Translations under genes and position numbers: made by a program
Notes under the pieces: model-generated
Databases searched by the model: none
What the model saw: only the letters and a program-made list of their open reading frames with translations
What the model was told of the DNA's origin: nothing
Source of the DNA: Paracoccaceae bacterium
GTDB lineage: Bacteria; Pseudomonadota; Alphaproteobacteria; Rhodobacterales; Rhodobacteraceae
DNA length: 64,000 bases
Assembly: GCA_020446815.1 (NCBI GenBank)
Contig: JAGRDY010000014.1
Location: forward strand, 62,001 to 126,000
Direction: 5' to 3'
Part shown: positions 1 to 12,128 of the stretch, piece by piece
Position numbering within the stretch: the first letter of the stretch is position 1
Layout of the letters: each line of letters begins with the position of its first letter

Positions 1-475
1 GGCGCATCGCCTCGACAAGCTCGCGCCGCGCACCTGGCACCGCCTGCCGGCCCGATGCATCAAGCCGGCCGCGGTATTGCAGGCCCAGCCGGGCATCAAA
101 GCCGAAAAAATCCGGTGTGCAGACCGCACCGTAAGCCTTTGCGACAGCTTGAGTTTCGTCATGAAGATAGGGAAAGCAAAACCCGTGGCGGAGGGCTTCG
201 CGGCGCATGTTGTCGAACCCGTCTTCGGGATATTCGCCGGCGTCATTGGCACAAATGGCCGCGACACCGATGCCGATGGCTTGCAATTCAGAGGCGTCGC
301 TGACGATGCGGTCGATAACCGATTTGACGTAGGGACAGTGGTTGCAGATGAACATGATCAAGGTGCCCTTGGGGCCGGCGATATCGGCCAGCGACCAGTC
401 GCGGCCATCGGTGCCGGGCAGGGTGAACGCGGGGGCTTTCCAGCCAAAGTCGCAAATCGGGGGCGATACGGCCAT
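1..475 (-). CDS. Thioredoxin-fold (AhpC/TSA-like) protein, 3' end cut by window edge
   Basis: Reading the minus strand from the ATG at 475 gives an open frame to the window edge, starting MAVSPPICDFGWKAPAFTLP. The segments 'LPGTDGRDWSLADI', 'GTLIMFICNHCPYVK' and 'ICANDAGEYPEDGFDNM' are typical of the peroxiredoxin-like thioredoxin-fold family, with a C-x-x-C pair (CNHC) near residue 46 in the place of the usual redox motif. Family members are thought to be cytoplasmic thiol-disulfide or peroxide-handling proteins; the substrate cannot be told from sequence. It begins 9 bp after the rpe stop, so it is probably co-transcribed with rpe. The C-terminus lies outside the window. Confidence 0.82.
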   Translation of the reverse strand, partial: MAVSPPICDFGWKAPAFTLPGTDGRDWSLADIAGPKGTLIMFICNHCPYVKSVIDRIVSDASELQAIGIGVAAICANDAGEYPEDGFDNMRREALRHGFCFPYLHDETQAVAKAYGAVCTPDFFGFDARLGLQYRGRLDASGRQAVPGARRELVEAMR

Positions 476-484
476 GCCGGGCTC

Positions 485-1171
485 CTATGCTGTTTGCGCG
501 GCGCGGCGCAGGGTTGCGATGTTGCGGCCATAGATGTCCGGGTCGGAAACGGACCCGCCCGAAAAAACGCTGGAACCGGCAACCAGGACATCGGCGCCCG
601 CCGCGCTGACCAGCGGTGCGGTGGTTGGGGTCACGCCACCGTCGATCTCGATATGGATCGGACGATCGCCGATGAATTCACGCAAGGTTCGTACTTTATC
701 TATCTGGGAATGAATGAATTTCTGACCTCCGAAGCCGGGATTGACGGTCATCACGCAAACCAGGTCGATCATGTCCGCCAAATGCGCTATGGCCGATGCC
801 GGGGTCGCCGGGGTGAGCGCCACGCCGGCCTTGGCCCCGGCGCCGCGAATGGCCTGCAAGGTGCGGTGAATATGCGGGCCAGCCTCGAGATGGGCGGTAA
901 TGACATCGGCGCCCGCCTCGGCATAGGCCTCGATATAGGGATCGACCGGCGCGATCATCAGATGCACATCCATGACCGTCCTGATATGCGGCCGGATCGC
1001 CTTGCACATGGCCGGGCCGAAGGTCAGGTTCGGCACGAAATGCCCGTCCATGACATCCACATGCACCCAGTCGCATCCCTGATCTTCGATGGCACGGATC
1101 TCGGCGCCAAAATTGGCGAAATCGGCGGACAGAATGGAAGGAGCGATCTTGATCGCGCGGTCGAAGGCCAT
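485..1171 (-). CDS. rpe: Ribulose-phosphate 3-epimerase
   Basis: Interconverts D-ribulose 5-phosphate and D-xylulose 5-phosphate in the pentose phosphate pathway (and in the Calvin cycle, if the organism has one). The 228-residue product has the family's (beta/alpha)8-barrel signatures: 'APSILSADFANFG' at the N-terminus, 'VDVMDGHFVPNLTFG' around residue 40, 'MTVNPGFGGQKFI' and 'IEIDGGV' plus 'GADVLVAGSSVF' at the phosphate site. The catalytic aspartates sit in DVMDG and EIDGG. The frame is open 26 codons further upstream, but the start was placed at MAFDRAIKIAPS because this matches family length and has a purine-rich AAGAGACAG just upstream. It lies downstream of pgm on the same strand. Confidence 0.96.
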   Translation of the reverse strand: MAFDRAIKIAPSILSADFANFGAEIRAIEDQGCDWVHVDVMDGHFVPNLTFGPAMCKAIRPHIRTVMDVHLMIAPVDPYIEAYAEAGADVITAHLEAGPHIHRTLQAIRGAGAKAGVALTPATPASAIAHLADMIDLVCVMTVNPGFGGQKFIHSQIDKVRTLREFIGDRPIHIEIDGGVTPTTAPLVSAAGADVLVAGSSVFSGGSVSDPDIYGRNIATLRRAAQTA

Positions 1172-1380
1172 GCGTCTGTCTCTTGTTGCTGTGGTTCGCG
1201 ACTGCTCTAACGCGAATCCGGGGGGTGCGTCCAGCGCATCGCGGGACATGGCAGTTTATTTGACATAATTCTGCTTATCGGAGTTTGATGCCTGTCAGAA
1301 ACCGCAGCCGGCACCATGGCACCGGCCCGACGCTTTCGGGCATGTGCAGTGCGTCACGCATCGGAAATTCCGGGCATGGC

Positions 1381-3308
<1,928 letters not shown>

Positions 3309-3968
3309 TTGATCCGCCTCGATATCATTTCCGATGTTGCCTGCCCCTGGTGTTTTATCGGCAAGGCCTATCTTGACCGCGCCCTGGAGGCCCATCCCGG
3401 CCATCCTTTCGGGATCGAATGGCATCCTTTCCAGCTCAACCCCGACATGCCGGCCGGCGGCATGGATCGCGCCGCCTATCTGGAGGCCAAGTTCGGCGGG
3501 CGCGACACCGCCCTGCGTGCCTACGCGCCGCTGATCGAACATGCCGCAACCGCGGGGGTGGAGCTGAACCTCGCCGCCGTCAGGCGCACCCCCAACACGC
3601 TTGACGCGCACCGTGTGATCCATTGGGCCGGGCTCGAAGGGCGGCAAACCCACGCGGTGGCCGGCCTGTTCCGCGCACTTTGGCAAGAGGGCCGCGACAT
3701 CGGCGATCTGCCCACCCTGGCCGACATCGCGGCAAGCGCGGGGCTGGACCGGGCCATGACCCTGCGGCTGTTGCAAAGCGATGCCGATAGCGACGACATT
3801 CGCGCCCGCGACCAGCATGCCCGCGACAGGGGTGTAAGCGGGGTGCCGACATTCATCATCGCCAACCGGCATGTGCTTCAGGGCGCGCAGCCAAGCGATG
3901 TATGGGCGCGCGTCATCGGCGAAGTCACGGCCAGGCTGGCCGATGCCGCCACAGGGGCTGGCGAATGA
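3309..3968 (+). CDS. DsbA family oxidoreductase (FrnE-like)
   Basis: A thioredoxin-fold protein of the DsbA/FrnE/2-hydroxychromene-2-carboxylate isomerase superfamily, lacking a signal peptide and so probably cytoplasmic. The motif 'DIISDVACPWCFIGK' places a CPWC redox pair at residues 12-15. The C-terminal 'RGVSGVPTFIIANRHVLQGAQ' contains the cis-proline of the thioredoxin fold and the family's substrate-site segment. The frame opens at 3123, but homologues begin M-I-R-L-D-I-I-S-D, so a TTG at 3309 with a weak GAAAG upstream is preferred, giving 219 residues. The physiological substrate is unknown; FrnE proteins have been linked to oxidative stress protection. The 3' end overlaps the next gene by ATGA. 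Confidence 0.85.
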   Translation: MIRLDIISDVACPWCFIGKAYLDRALEAHPGHPFGIEWHPFQLNPDMPAGGMDRAAYLEAKFGGRDTALRAYAPLIEHAATAGVELNLAAVRRTPNTLDAHRVIHWAGLEGRQTHAVAGLFRALWQEGRDIGDLPTLADIAASAGLDRAMTLRLLQSDADSDDIRARDQHARDRGVSGVPTFIIANRHVLQGAQPSDVWARVIGEVTARLADAATGAGE

Positions 3969-5197
3969 CCATGGCCACGACCGGTTGCGAGGCGGCCCGA
4001 CCGCGGCTGCCGATCGGCGAATTCATCGTGCTCATCGCGATGCTGTTCGCCCTGACTGCCTTTTCGATCGACTCGATGTTACCCGCCCTGCCGCAGATCG
4101 CGGGCGAGCTGTCATCCGATGAACCGAACCGGGCGCAGTTGATCATCGCCGGTTTCGTGCTGGGCATGGGGTTCGGAACGTTCGTGACGGGGCCGATATC
4201 GGACGCGATCGGGCGGCGCGGGGTCATTCTTGGCGGGGCGGCGATCTATGCCGTCGGTGCGGTGCTTGCCTGGGCCGCGCCCTCGCTCGAACTGATCATC
4301 GTGGCCCGGTTCCTGCAGGGCCTTGGCGCCGCTGGGCCGCGCATTGCCGCCATGGCGCTGGTGCGCGACCTTTATTCAGGCCGCGAAATGGCGCGGATCA
4401 TATCGGTGATGATGATGGTGTTTGTGCTGGTGCCGGCCGTCGCCCCGCTTCTGGGGTCGGTGATCATCCAGCAGGCCGGCTGGCGGTCGATATTTCTGGC
4501 CTTCATCCTGTTTGCGGGGCTGGTCTCGGGCTGGTTCGCGATGCGTCAGCCCGAAACATTGGCGCCCGCACACCGGCGCCCGTTGAAATTCGCGCTGATC
4601 GCCGCGGCGACCGGGGAAGTCCTTACCCACCGGGTCGTTGTCATGGTGACATTGGTCATGGCGTTGGCCTTCGGTGTGCTGTTTGCCACCATCGCCTCGG
4701 TTCAGCAGGTCTTTGACCTGACATTCGCGCGCGCCGAAAGCTTTCCGTCTTGGTTCGCCTTCATCGCGCTGGTGGCCGGTTCGGGCAATCTGCTCAATGC
4801 GCGGCTGGTGGTGCGCCTGGGGATGCGCTGGATGGTCACGGCCACCTTCGCCGCCCAGATCGTGATTTCGGGAACCATGGCGCTCGCGTTCGACATGGGG
4901 TTGTTGACGCAAGCGGGCGAATTCTGGGCGTTTCTCTTCTGGGTCTGCTCGATCTTCTTCACTGCCGGGCTGACGCTCGGCAATCTCAATGCGCTGGCAC
5001 TTGAACCGATGGGCCATATCGCCGGAACGGCGGCCTCCATTGTCTCGGCGGTGGCCACGGTGATTTCGGTGGCCATCGCCGCCCCGATCGGGCTGGCCTT
5101 CGATGGCACCCCGCTGCCCTTGATGAACGGGGTGCTGCTCTGTTGTCTCGTGGCGCTGCCGATCATGCTCTTGCTGCCCCGCCCAAAGCGCGACTAG
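3965..5197 (+). CDS. Bcr/CflA-type multidrug efflux MFS transporter
   Basis: An integral membrane exporter of the major facilitator superfamily with about 12 hydrophobic segments over 410 residues. The N-terminal 'TAFSIDSMLPALPQIAGEL' and 'GMGFGTFVTGPISDAIGRR' (the MFS loop 2-3 motif) and 'ARFLQGLGAAGPRIAAMAL' are characteristic of the Bcr/CflA drug-resistance subfamily, which uses proton antiport. The start is the ATG overlapping the previous gene's TGA (ATGA), although the frame stays open to 3902. The stop shares a CTAG tetranucleotide with the convergent mfd stop. The substrate cannot be predicted. Confidence 0.92.
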   Translation: MTMATTGCEAARPRLPIGEFIVLIAMLFALTAFSIDSMLPALPQIAGELSSDEPNRAQLIIAGFVLGMGFGTFVTGPISDAIGRRGVILGGAAIYAVGAVLAWAAPSLELIIVARFLQGLGAAGPRIAAMALVRDLYSGREMARIISVMMMVFVLVPAVAPLLGSVIIQQAGWRSIFLAFILFAGLVSGWFAMRQPETLAPAHRRPLKFALIAAATGEVLTHRVVVMVTLVMALAFGVLFATIASVQQVFDLTFARAESFPSWFAFIALVAGSGNLLNARLVVRLGMRWMVTATFAAQIVISGTMALAFDMGLLTQAGEFWAFLFWVCSIFFTAGLTLGNLNALALEPMGHIAGTAASIVSAVATVISVAIAAPIGLAFDGTPLPLMNGVLLCCLVALPIMLLLPRPKRD

Positions 5198-8100
5198 CCT
5201 GGCGCGCCGTCTCGTTGCTTGCCCGCCCTGGCGGCCAGATCGCGGGCAATGGCATGGGCGCCCTTGATACGATCGCCGGCCCGCGCCCAGTCGCGGCGGA
5301 GGATGATCTTGTTGTCCTTGAGCCGGGCCATGCCGCGTTCGGATTGCAGAAATTCCACAAGACCCGCGGGATTGGCGTATTTGTCGTTATGGAATTGCAC
5401 TGTCGCGCCCTTCGGCCCGGCATCGAGCCGGCCAATCCCCGCCCGGCGGCACAGGCCCTTGATCCGCATGACCAGCAGCAGCGTATTGACCTCGCGCGGC
5501 AACGGACCGAACCGGTCGATCAGCTCGGCGGCAAAGCCCTCCATTTCAACCTTGTCGCTCAGCGTCGAAAGGCGGCGGTAAAGCCCGAGCCGCACATCGA
5601 GATCGGCAACATAGCTTTCCGGGATCAGCACCGGCACCCCGAGATTGATCTGCGGCGACCATTGACCATCGCCCTCCACGGCGCTTTCGATCTCGCCCGA
5701 TCTGATCTTGCCGATGGTTTCTTCCAGCATCGCCTGGTAAAGTTCATAGCCCACCTCGGTGATATGCCCCGATTGTTCTTCGCCCAGGATATTGCCCGCC
5801 CCGCGCAGGTCGAGATCCTGGCTGGCAAGCGAAAACCCCGCCCCGAGACTGTCGAGGCTGCCAAGCAGGCGCAGCCGTTTTGCCGCCGCCGCCGTCAGCG
5901 CAAGCCGCGGCTTGGTCGTCAGATAGCAATAGGCGCGCAATTTGGCGCGCCCTACCCGCCCCCGTATCTGATATAGCTGCGACAGACCGAACATGTCGGC
6001 GCGGTGGATGATCATCGTGTTGGCGGTCGGAATATCGAGGCCGCTTTCGACGATGGTGGTCGACAGCAAGACATCGTATTTGCCGTCGTAAAAGGCATTC
6101 ATCCGTTCATCGAGTTCGCCCGCGGCCATCTGCCCATGGGCAATGACATATGTTACCTCGGGCACCTGGTTTTTTAGAAACTCCTCGATCTCGGGCAGAT
6201 CGGCGATGCGCGGCACCACATAGAAACTCTGCCCGCCGCGATAGCGTTCGCGCAGCAGCGCCTCGCGGATGGTCACCGAATCGAATTCGCTGACATAGGT
6301 GCGGATCGCCAGCCGGTCCACCGGCGGCGTTCCGATTATGCTTAGATCCCGGACACCTGTAAGCGACAATTGAAGTGTTCTGGGAATTGGTGTCGCGGTC
6401 AGCGTCAGCACATGGATTTCGCTGCGCATTTCCTTAAGGCGTTCCTTGTGCGACACCCCGAAATGTTGTTCCTCGTCGATCACCAAAAGCCCGAGTTCAC
6501 GAAACCGCACCGATTTGGCCAATACCGCATGGGTGCCGATGACGATATCTACGGTGCCATCGGCCAGCCCGTCGCGGGTGGCCTGGGCGTCCCTGGCCGA
6601 AACGAAACGCGACAGGGGCCGCACGGAAATCGCGGTGCCGCGGAAACGGTCGCCGAAGGTCTTGTAATGCTGGCGCGCCAAGAGCGTCGTGGGGGCGATG
6701 ACGGCGACCTGCTTGCCGCATTGGGCGGCAACAAAGCTGGCGCGCATCGCCACCTCGGTCTTGCCGAACCCGACATCGCCGACGATGAGCCTGTCCATCG
6801 GGGTGCCGGCCGCAAGATCGCCGACGACATCGTCGATCGCCGAAAGCTGATCTTCGGTTTCCTCATAGGGAAAACGGGCGGCAAAGGCATCCCATACGTG
6901 ATGCGGCGCCTCGAGGATCGGCGCCCTGCGCAGATGCCTTTCGGCGGCAACCCGGATCAGCCGTTCGGCAATCTGGCGGATACGGTCTTTCAGCTTCGCC
7001 TTCTTGGCCTGCCAGGCGCCACTGCCCAGACGATCCAGCAGACCTTCTTCATGGCCGAACCGGCTCAGCAGCTCGATGTTTTCAACCGGCAGATACAGCC
7101 GGTCGCCGCCGGCATATTCGAGCGCCACGCATTCATGCGGCGCGCCAAGCGCCGTGATCGTCTCAAGCCCCGTGTAGCGCCCTACCCCGTGATCCACATG
7201 CACCACCAGATCGCCCGGTGACAGCGATTGCGCCTCGGTCAGGAAGTTTTCGGCCCTGCGGCGTTTCCTTGCCCCGCGGATAAGCCGGTCGCCCAGCACG
7301 TCCTGTTCGGAAATCACCGTCAGGCCGGCGCTTTCAAAGCCATGCTCCAACGCCCATACCGCCAGATAGAGCCCGCCCCCGCCCTGTGCCAGATCGCGGC
7401 TGTCGCGGGCCAGTTCGATACCGGTGATGCCCTCATCCGCCAGCAACCCTTCGAGCCTTTCGCGCGCCCCTTCGGAATAGGCGGCGACCACCACCTGGCT
7501 TTGTTGACGTTTTTCCTTGATATGTTCCGACAATGCGTTGAACAAGCTTACGTTTTCCAAGCGGCGCTCAGGCGCGAAATTGCGCCCGATGCGCCCGCCC
7601 GCGTCCACCACCCCCGGCCCCGTGGCCTGGCGCAACGCCACCAGTTGCAAGACCCTGTGGTTTTCGATCGCTTCCCGCCAGGCCGCATCATCCAGATAAA
7701 GCAGCCCCGGCGGGCAGGGTTTGTATACCGAATCCAGCCGGTCCTTGCGGCGCTGCGCTTCGTGCCTTGTGTCGTATTGATCCTCGATGCCTTCCCATCG
7801 CGACACACGCGCCTGGGTGATCTGATCGTCGAGCGCGACCGAGGCCCCAGGAAGGTAGTCGAAAAGCGTTTCCAGCCCGTCGTGAAAAAACGGCAGCCAA
7901 TGTTCCATGCCCGCATGTTTCCGCCCCGCGCTGACCGCCTCGTAAAGCGGATCATCGGTTCCCGCGGCGCCAAATTCGATGCGGTAGTTCTGACGGAAAC
8001 GGGTGATCGCCGCCTCGTCCAGAATGACTTCGGAAACCGGGGCGAGTTCCACCCTGGCCAGCTTTTCGATCGTGCGCTGGGTTGCGGGATCGAACCGCCG

Positions 8101-8652
8101 CGCCCCGTCAAGCACATCGCCGAACAGATCCAGCCGCACCGGCCCGCCTTCACCCGGCGGATAGATGTCGATGATGCCGCCACGCACCGCATAGTCGCCC
8201 GGTTCGGTCACCGTCGGGCTCTGGCTGAAACCCATGCGGGTCAGAAAATCGCGCAAGGCGCCTTCATCGACCCGGCCGCCGACCCTGGCGGTGAAGGCCG
8301 ATGTCGACAGCAACCGGCGCGCCGGAACCCGCTGGGTTGCCGCATTCAGCGTCGTCAGAAGGATGAACGGCGCGGGCATCCCCTGCGCCAGCCCCGCCAG
8401 TGTGGCCATGCGCGCCGCCGAAATATCGGTGTTGGGTGATATGCGGTCATAGGGAAGGCAATCCCAGGCCGGGAAGGTCAGAACCACCGCCTCGGGCGCG
8501 AAAAAAGCCAGCGCGGCGCGCATTGCCGCCATGCGCTTGTCGTCGCGCGCGACATGGACGACCGGCGCGCCCCGCGCCAGTTCGCGGGCCACAAGCTGCG
8601 CGTCGAACCCTTCCGGCGCCCCCGACAGGACAAGATGATCAGCTGATGTCAT
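5194..8652 (-). CDS. mfd: Transcription-repair coupling factor
   Basis: An ATP-dependent DNA translocase that removes RNA polymerase stalled at lesions and recruits UvrA. The 1152-residue protein is of standard length. In order it has a UvrB-like N-terminal module ('FPAWDCLPYDRISPN'), the CarD-like RNA polymerase interaction domain ('GDLVVHVDHGVGRYTGLE' near residue 480), and a RecG-like motor with Walker A 'GDVGFGKTEVAMR' near 620, 'DEEQHFGVSHKERLK' near 725, 'TATPIPRTLQ' and 'QIRGRVGRAKLRAYCYL'. A C-terminal TRCF domain follows. It begins 30 bp downstream of the small membrane protein gene and ends against the convergent MFS gene. Confidence 0.98.
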   Translation of the reverse strand: MTSADHLVLSGAPEGFDAQLVARELARGAPVVHVARDDKRMAAMRAALAFFAPEAVVLTFPAWDCLPYDRISPNTDISAARMATLAGLAQGMPAPFILLTTLNAATQRVPARRLLSTSAFTARVGGRVDEGALRDFLTRMGFSQSPTVTEPGDYAVRGGIIDIYPPGEGGPVRLDLFGDVLDGARRFDPATQRTIEKLARVELAPVSEVILDEAAITRFRQNYRIEFGAAGTDDPLYEAVSAGRKHAGMEHWLPFFHDGLETLFDYLPGASVALDDQITQARVSRWEGIEDQYDTRHEAQRRKDRLDSVYKPCPPGLLYLDDAAWREAIENHRVLQLVALRQATGPGVVDAGGRIGRNFAPERRLENVSLFNALSEHIKEKRQQSQVVVAAYSEGARERLEGLLADEGITGIELARDSRDLAQGGGGLYLAVWALEHGFESAGLTVISEQDVLGDRLIRGARKRRRAENFLTEAQSLSPGDLVVHVDHGVGRYTGLETITALGAPHECVALEYAGGDRLYLPVENIELLSRFGHEEGLLDRLGSGAWQAKKAKLKDRIRQIAERLIRVAAERHLRRAPILEAPHHVWDAFAARFPYEETEDQLSAIDDVVGDLAAGTPMDRLIVGDVGFGKTEVAMRASFVAAQCGKQVAVIAPTTLLARQHYKTFGDRFRGTAISVRPLSRFVSARDAQATRDGLADGTVDIVIGTHAVLAKSVRFRELGLLVIDEEQHFGVSHKERLKEMRSEIHVLTLTATPIPRTLQLSLTGVRDLSIIGTPPVDRLAIRTYVSEFDSVTIREALLRERYRGGQSFYVVPRIADLPEIEEFLKNQVPEVTYVIAHGQMAAGELDERMNAFYDGKYDVLLSTTIVESGLDIPTANTMIIHRADMFGLSQLYQIRGRVGRAKLRAYCYLTTKPRLALTAAAAKRLRLLGSLDSLGAGFSLASQDLDLRGAGNILGEEQSGHITEVGYELYQAMLEETIGKIRSGEIESAVEGDGQWSPQINLGVPVLIPESYVADLDVRLGLYRRLSTLSDKVEMEGFAAELIDRFGPLPREVNTLLLVMRIKGLCRRAGIGRLDAGPKGATVQFHNDKYANPAGLVEFLQSERGMARLKDNKIILRRDWARAGDRIKGAHAIARDLAARAGKQRDGAPG

Positions 8653-8682
8653 TGCGTTCCCCTACCCGGCTTGCGATCGGTG

Positions 8683-9210
8683 TCAACCGGGCAGGATCGA
8701 GACATTGAAGTTTTGCAGCATGCCCCAGAACGCGGTGACGAAGATGGCAATCATGCCCACGACCTGCACCGTCACGCGGTGAAGCGCCAGGCGCTTGCGC
8801 AGGGCTTCACCGGTGTCTTCGGCGGTGAAAATCCTGCGCGCGGTATTCACCGACATAAGCGCCACCAGCGACAGCGGCATCGCGATCAGAAAAAGCGCCT
8901 GGCAGAATTCGATGTGATAATAGAACCCCAAAAGCGCCAGCGTCGTCAGCAAGAAAGCCCCAAGGGCCATCAGGATCACCCCCGCTTCGCGGACGATATA
9001 GAGGATGCGCGTGACATTGATGCGGATCATGTCCTCCAGATCCCGTTCGGCCTGCCCGCCATGGCGGCGGGCGCGCAGCACCATGTCGAAGGGCACCCCG
9101 AGGATCCAGTGCGAGGCGGTTGACCAGGTGACCGCCAGGGCGATCCAGTACCAGAGATTCGAGAATGACCGAAGGTCGATCAGGTCAAAGATGAGTTGCG
9201 TCCAGTTCAA
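8683..9210 (-). CDS. Conserved Rhodobacterales membrane protein (relatives labelled 'component of SufBCD complex')
   Basis: About 175 residues with four likely membrane segments: 'LWYWIALAVTWSTASHWILG', a stretch around 'ILMALGAFLLTTLALLGF', 'ALFLIAMPLSLVALMSV' and 'VVGMIAIFVTAFWGML'. From memory, close relatives in Rhodobacterales are annotated as a 'component of SufBCD complex', but nothing here shows a link to iron-sulfur assembly and no suf gene is nearby. The frame is open to 9363; a TTG at 9210 is preferred because AGGAG lies 6 nt upstream and the extra 51 residues are not hydrophobic or family-like. It precedes mfd by 30 bp and may share its transcript. Confidence 0.72.
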   Translation of the reverse strand: MNWTQLIFDLIDLRSFSNLWYWIALAVTWSTASHWILGVPFDMVLRARRHGGQAERDLEDMIRINVTRILYIVREAGVILMALGAFLLTTLALLGFYYHIEFCQALFLIAMPLSLVALMSVNTARRIFTAEDTGEALRKRLALHRVTVQVVGMIAIFVTAFWGMLQNFNVSILPG

Positions 9211-9296
9211 TTCCTGCTCCTGATCGCCGCCTGGCGCCGATGCTATCGGCAGCCCGCGGCGGATTCCACCCTTGAGATATGCCCAAAAGCGTGTAA

Positions 9297-10328
<1,032 letters not shown>

Positions 10329-10470
10329 TTGCGTCCGCCTGGTGGCGTATGTTTGCGCAATAGCCAGTAGAATCCCACAAGCTATGATGACACGGCTGGC
10401 AAAATACCCTATGGATAGTGCAGGATTGGCCAGATAAGGCCAACATGACCAAAGAGAGCGGAGCAGACAA

Positions 10471-11028
10471 ATGACCGGCATTTCCCGTCGCGGACTAATT
10501 CTTGCAGGTGGCGCGGCCTTTGGGCTGACCGCGTGCGGCAATGGTATCGGCAGCCCCGGGGCCGCCCAACTGGATGCGCGCGTGGACGCCACGCGCGACT
10601 ATCTGCGCACCAATTTTCCGGGCGCGGCCGATCTGATGGCCAAGTCGGTCGGCATCCTCTACATGCCGCTGGTGACCGAGGCGGGTTTCGTTTTCGGCGG
10701 CGCCTACGGCCGTGGCGCGCTGCGCATCAAGGATGTGACGGTGGATTACTATTCCTCGACCCAGGCAAGCTGGGGGTTGCAGATCGGCGCGCAGCAATAT
10801 GCCCACGCGCTGTTTTTCATGACCGAGGAAGCTCTGGCCGATTTTCGCCGCGCGGATGGCTGGGCGGCGGGGGCCGATCTGGAATATGCGCTGCCCGACG
10901 GCGGCCGTTCGGCGGGCGTGGAAACGACCACTTCGCTGGCCCCCATCGTGGCGATCGTTTTCGGCCAGTCCGGGTTCATCGCCGGGGCCACGCTCAAGGG
11001 GACGAAATACAACCGGATCATCCCCTGA
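10471..11028 (+). CDS. SYLF (YSC84-like) lipid-binding domain lipoprotein
   Basis: A 185-residue protein starting with a twin-arginine-like and lipobox sequence: 'SRRGLILAGGAAFGLTACGN', so it is probably lipidated at the cysteine and held in the cell envelope. The remainder matches the SYLF/YSC84 fold: 'SVGILYMPLVTEAGFVFGG' and 'GRGALRIKDVTVDYYSS', then 'SWGLQIGAQQYAHALFFMT', and a C-terminal 'FGQSGFIAGATLKGTKYNRI'. SYLF domains bind phospholipids; the bacterial role is not known. A GAGAGCGGAGC stretch precedes the ATG. It is followed by a short convergent gap. Confidence 0.85.
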   Translation: MTGISRRGLILAGGAAFGLTACGNGIGSPGAAQLDARVDATRDYLRTNFPGAADLMAKSVGILYMPLVTEAGFVFGGAYGRGALRIKDVTVDYYSSTQASWGLQIGAQQYAHALFFMTEEALADFRRADGWAAGADLEYALPDGGRSAGVETTTSLAPIVAIVFGQSGFIAGATLKGTKYNRIIP

Positions 11029-11120
11029 AGCGGTGCGTGCCTACCGCACGAACCGGGGCCAGAAGCGATCGGGGGCCGCGTCCCTTTGATGCGGCGGGCG
11101 TCAAGGGGGGCCGAGACGCG

Positions 11121-11993
11121 TTATCCAAGCGCGCGCAGCCTTGCGATCAGGCTTGAGGTGTCCCAGCGGTTGCCGCCCAACTTCTGGACATCCTTGTAGA
11201 ACTGATCGACCAGCGCCGTCACCGGCAGGCTGGCGCCGTTTTCGTCGGCCGTTGCCAGACAGATGCCCAGATCCTTGCGCATCCAGTCCACCGCGAAGCC
11301 ATGGTCGAACTTGCCCTCGGCCATGGTCTGGTGGCGGTTGACCATTTGCCAGCTTCCCGCCGCCCCCTGGCTGATGACCTCGACCAGTTGCGCGATGTCC
11401 AGCCCGGCCTTTTCGGCAAAATGCAACCCCTCGGCCAAGCCCTGAACAAGGCCGGCAATGCAGATCTGATTGACCATCTTGGCCAGTTGCCCGGCCCCCG
11501 ACGGGCCGAGAAGGCGGCAGATTCGCGCATAGGCGGCGATGACCGGCTCGGCGGCGCGGTAATCCTGTTCGCTGCCGCCGCACATGACCGACAGAACGCC
11601 ATTTTCCGCCCCGGCCTGCCCGCCCGAGACCGGCGCATCGACATATCCCAGCCCGCGCTCGGCCGCGCAGCCGGCCATGTCGCGCGTGACCGCCGCCGAA
11701 ACGGTGGTGTGATCGACAAAGATCGCGCCCCTGGCCATGCCCGCAAAGGCGCCGTCAGCACCTTCGCAGATGGCGCGCAGGTCATTGTCGTTTCCCACGC
11801 AGGCCATGACGAAATCGGCCCCCCTGGCCGCCGCCGCCGGGGTTTTGGCCGACGCGCCGCCATGTTGGGCCACCCAGGCCGCCGCCTTTTCCGGGCTGCG
11901 GTTGTAGACCGTCACCTCATGCCCCTTGGCCGAAAGATGCCCGGCCATCGGATAGCCCATCACCCCCAGACCCAGAAAAGCCACCTTTGCCAT
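11121..11993 (-). CDS. 3-hydroxyisobutyrate dehydrogenase-family NAD(P)-dependent oxidoreductase
   Basis: A beta-hydroxyacid dehydrogenase of 290 residues. The N-terminal Rossmann motif 'FLGLGVMGYPMAGHL' binds NAD(P); 'VDAPVSGGQAGAENGVLSVM' is the substrate-binding signature; 'GAGQLAKMVNQ' carries the catalytic lysine. Relatives include 3-hydroxyisobutyrate dehydrogenase, tartronate semialdehyde reductase (GarR) and succinic semialdehyde (GHB) reductases, and sequence alone does not decide between them. It stands alone, convergent with the SYLF gene and divergent from the acylase gene. Confidence 0.9.
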   Translation of the reverse strand: MAKVAFLGLGVMGYPMAGHLSAKGHEVTVYNRSPEKAAAWVAQHGGASAKTPAAAARGADFVMACVGNDNDLRAICEGADGAFAGMARGAIFVDHTTVSAAVTRDMAGCAAERGLGYVDAPVSGGQAGAENGVLSVMCGGSEQDYRAAEPVIAAYARICRLLGPSGAGQLAKMVNQICIAGLVQGLAEGLHFAEKAGLDIAQLVEVISQGAAGSWQMVNRHQTMAEGKFDHGFAVDWMRKDLGICLATADENGASLPVTALVDQFYKDVQKLGGNRWDTSSLIARLRALG

Positions 11994-12128
11994 GTCACAC
12001 TCCCTATTTCATTGCGGTCAATGCTGTTCTGTCCTAGTTAACCGACCGGCCCCCACCGTCAACCGCTACTGTCATCCGGCCCGACTGCCATTCCCGCGAC
12101 GCGGCGCGCCCGAAACCGACTGGTCCAC

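Noticed and set aside
77-1210. Long plus-strand ORF of 377 codons opposite rpe and the thioredoxin-fold gene
   Set aside because: It is antisense to two clearly conserved proteins, and its translation shows no family features.
7228-8439. 403-codon plus-strand frame inside mfd
   Set aside because: It is the antisense shadow of mfd, as expected in high-GC DNA where opposite frames stay open.
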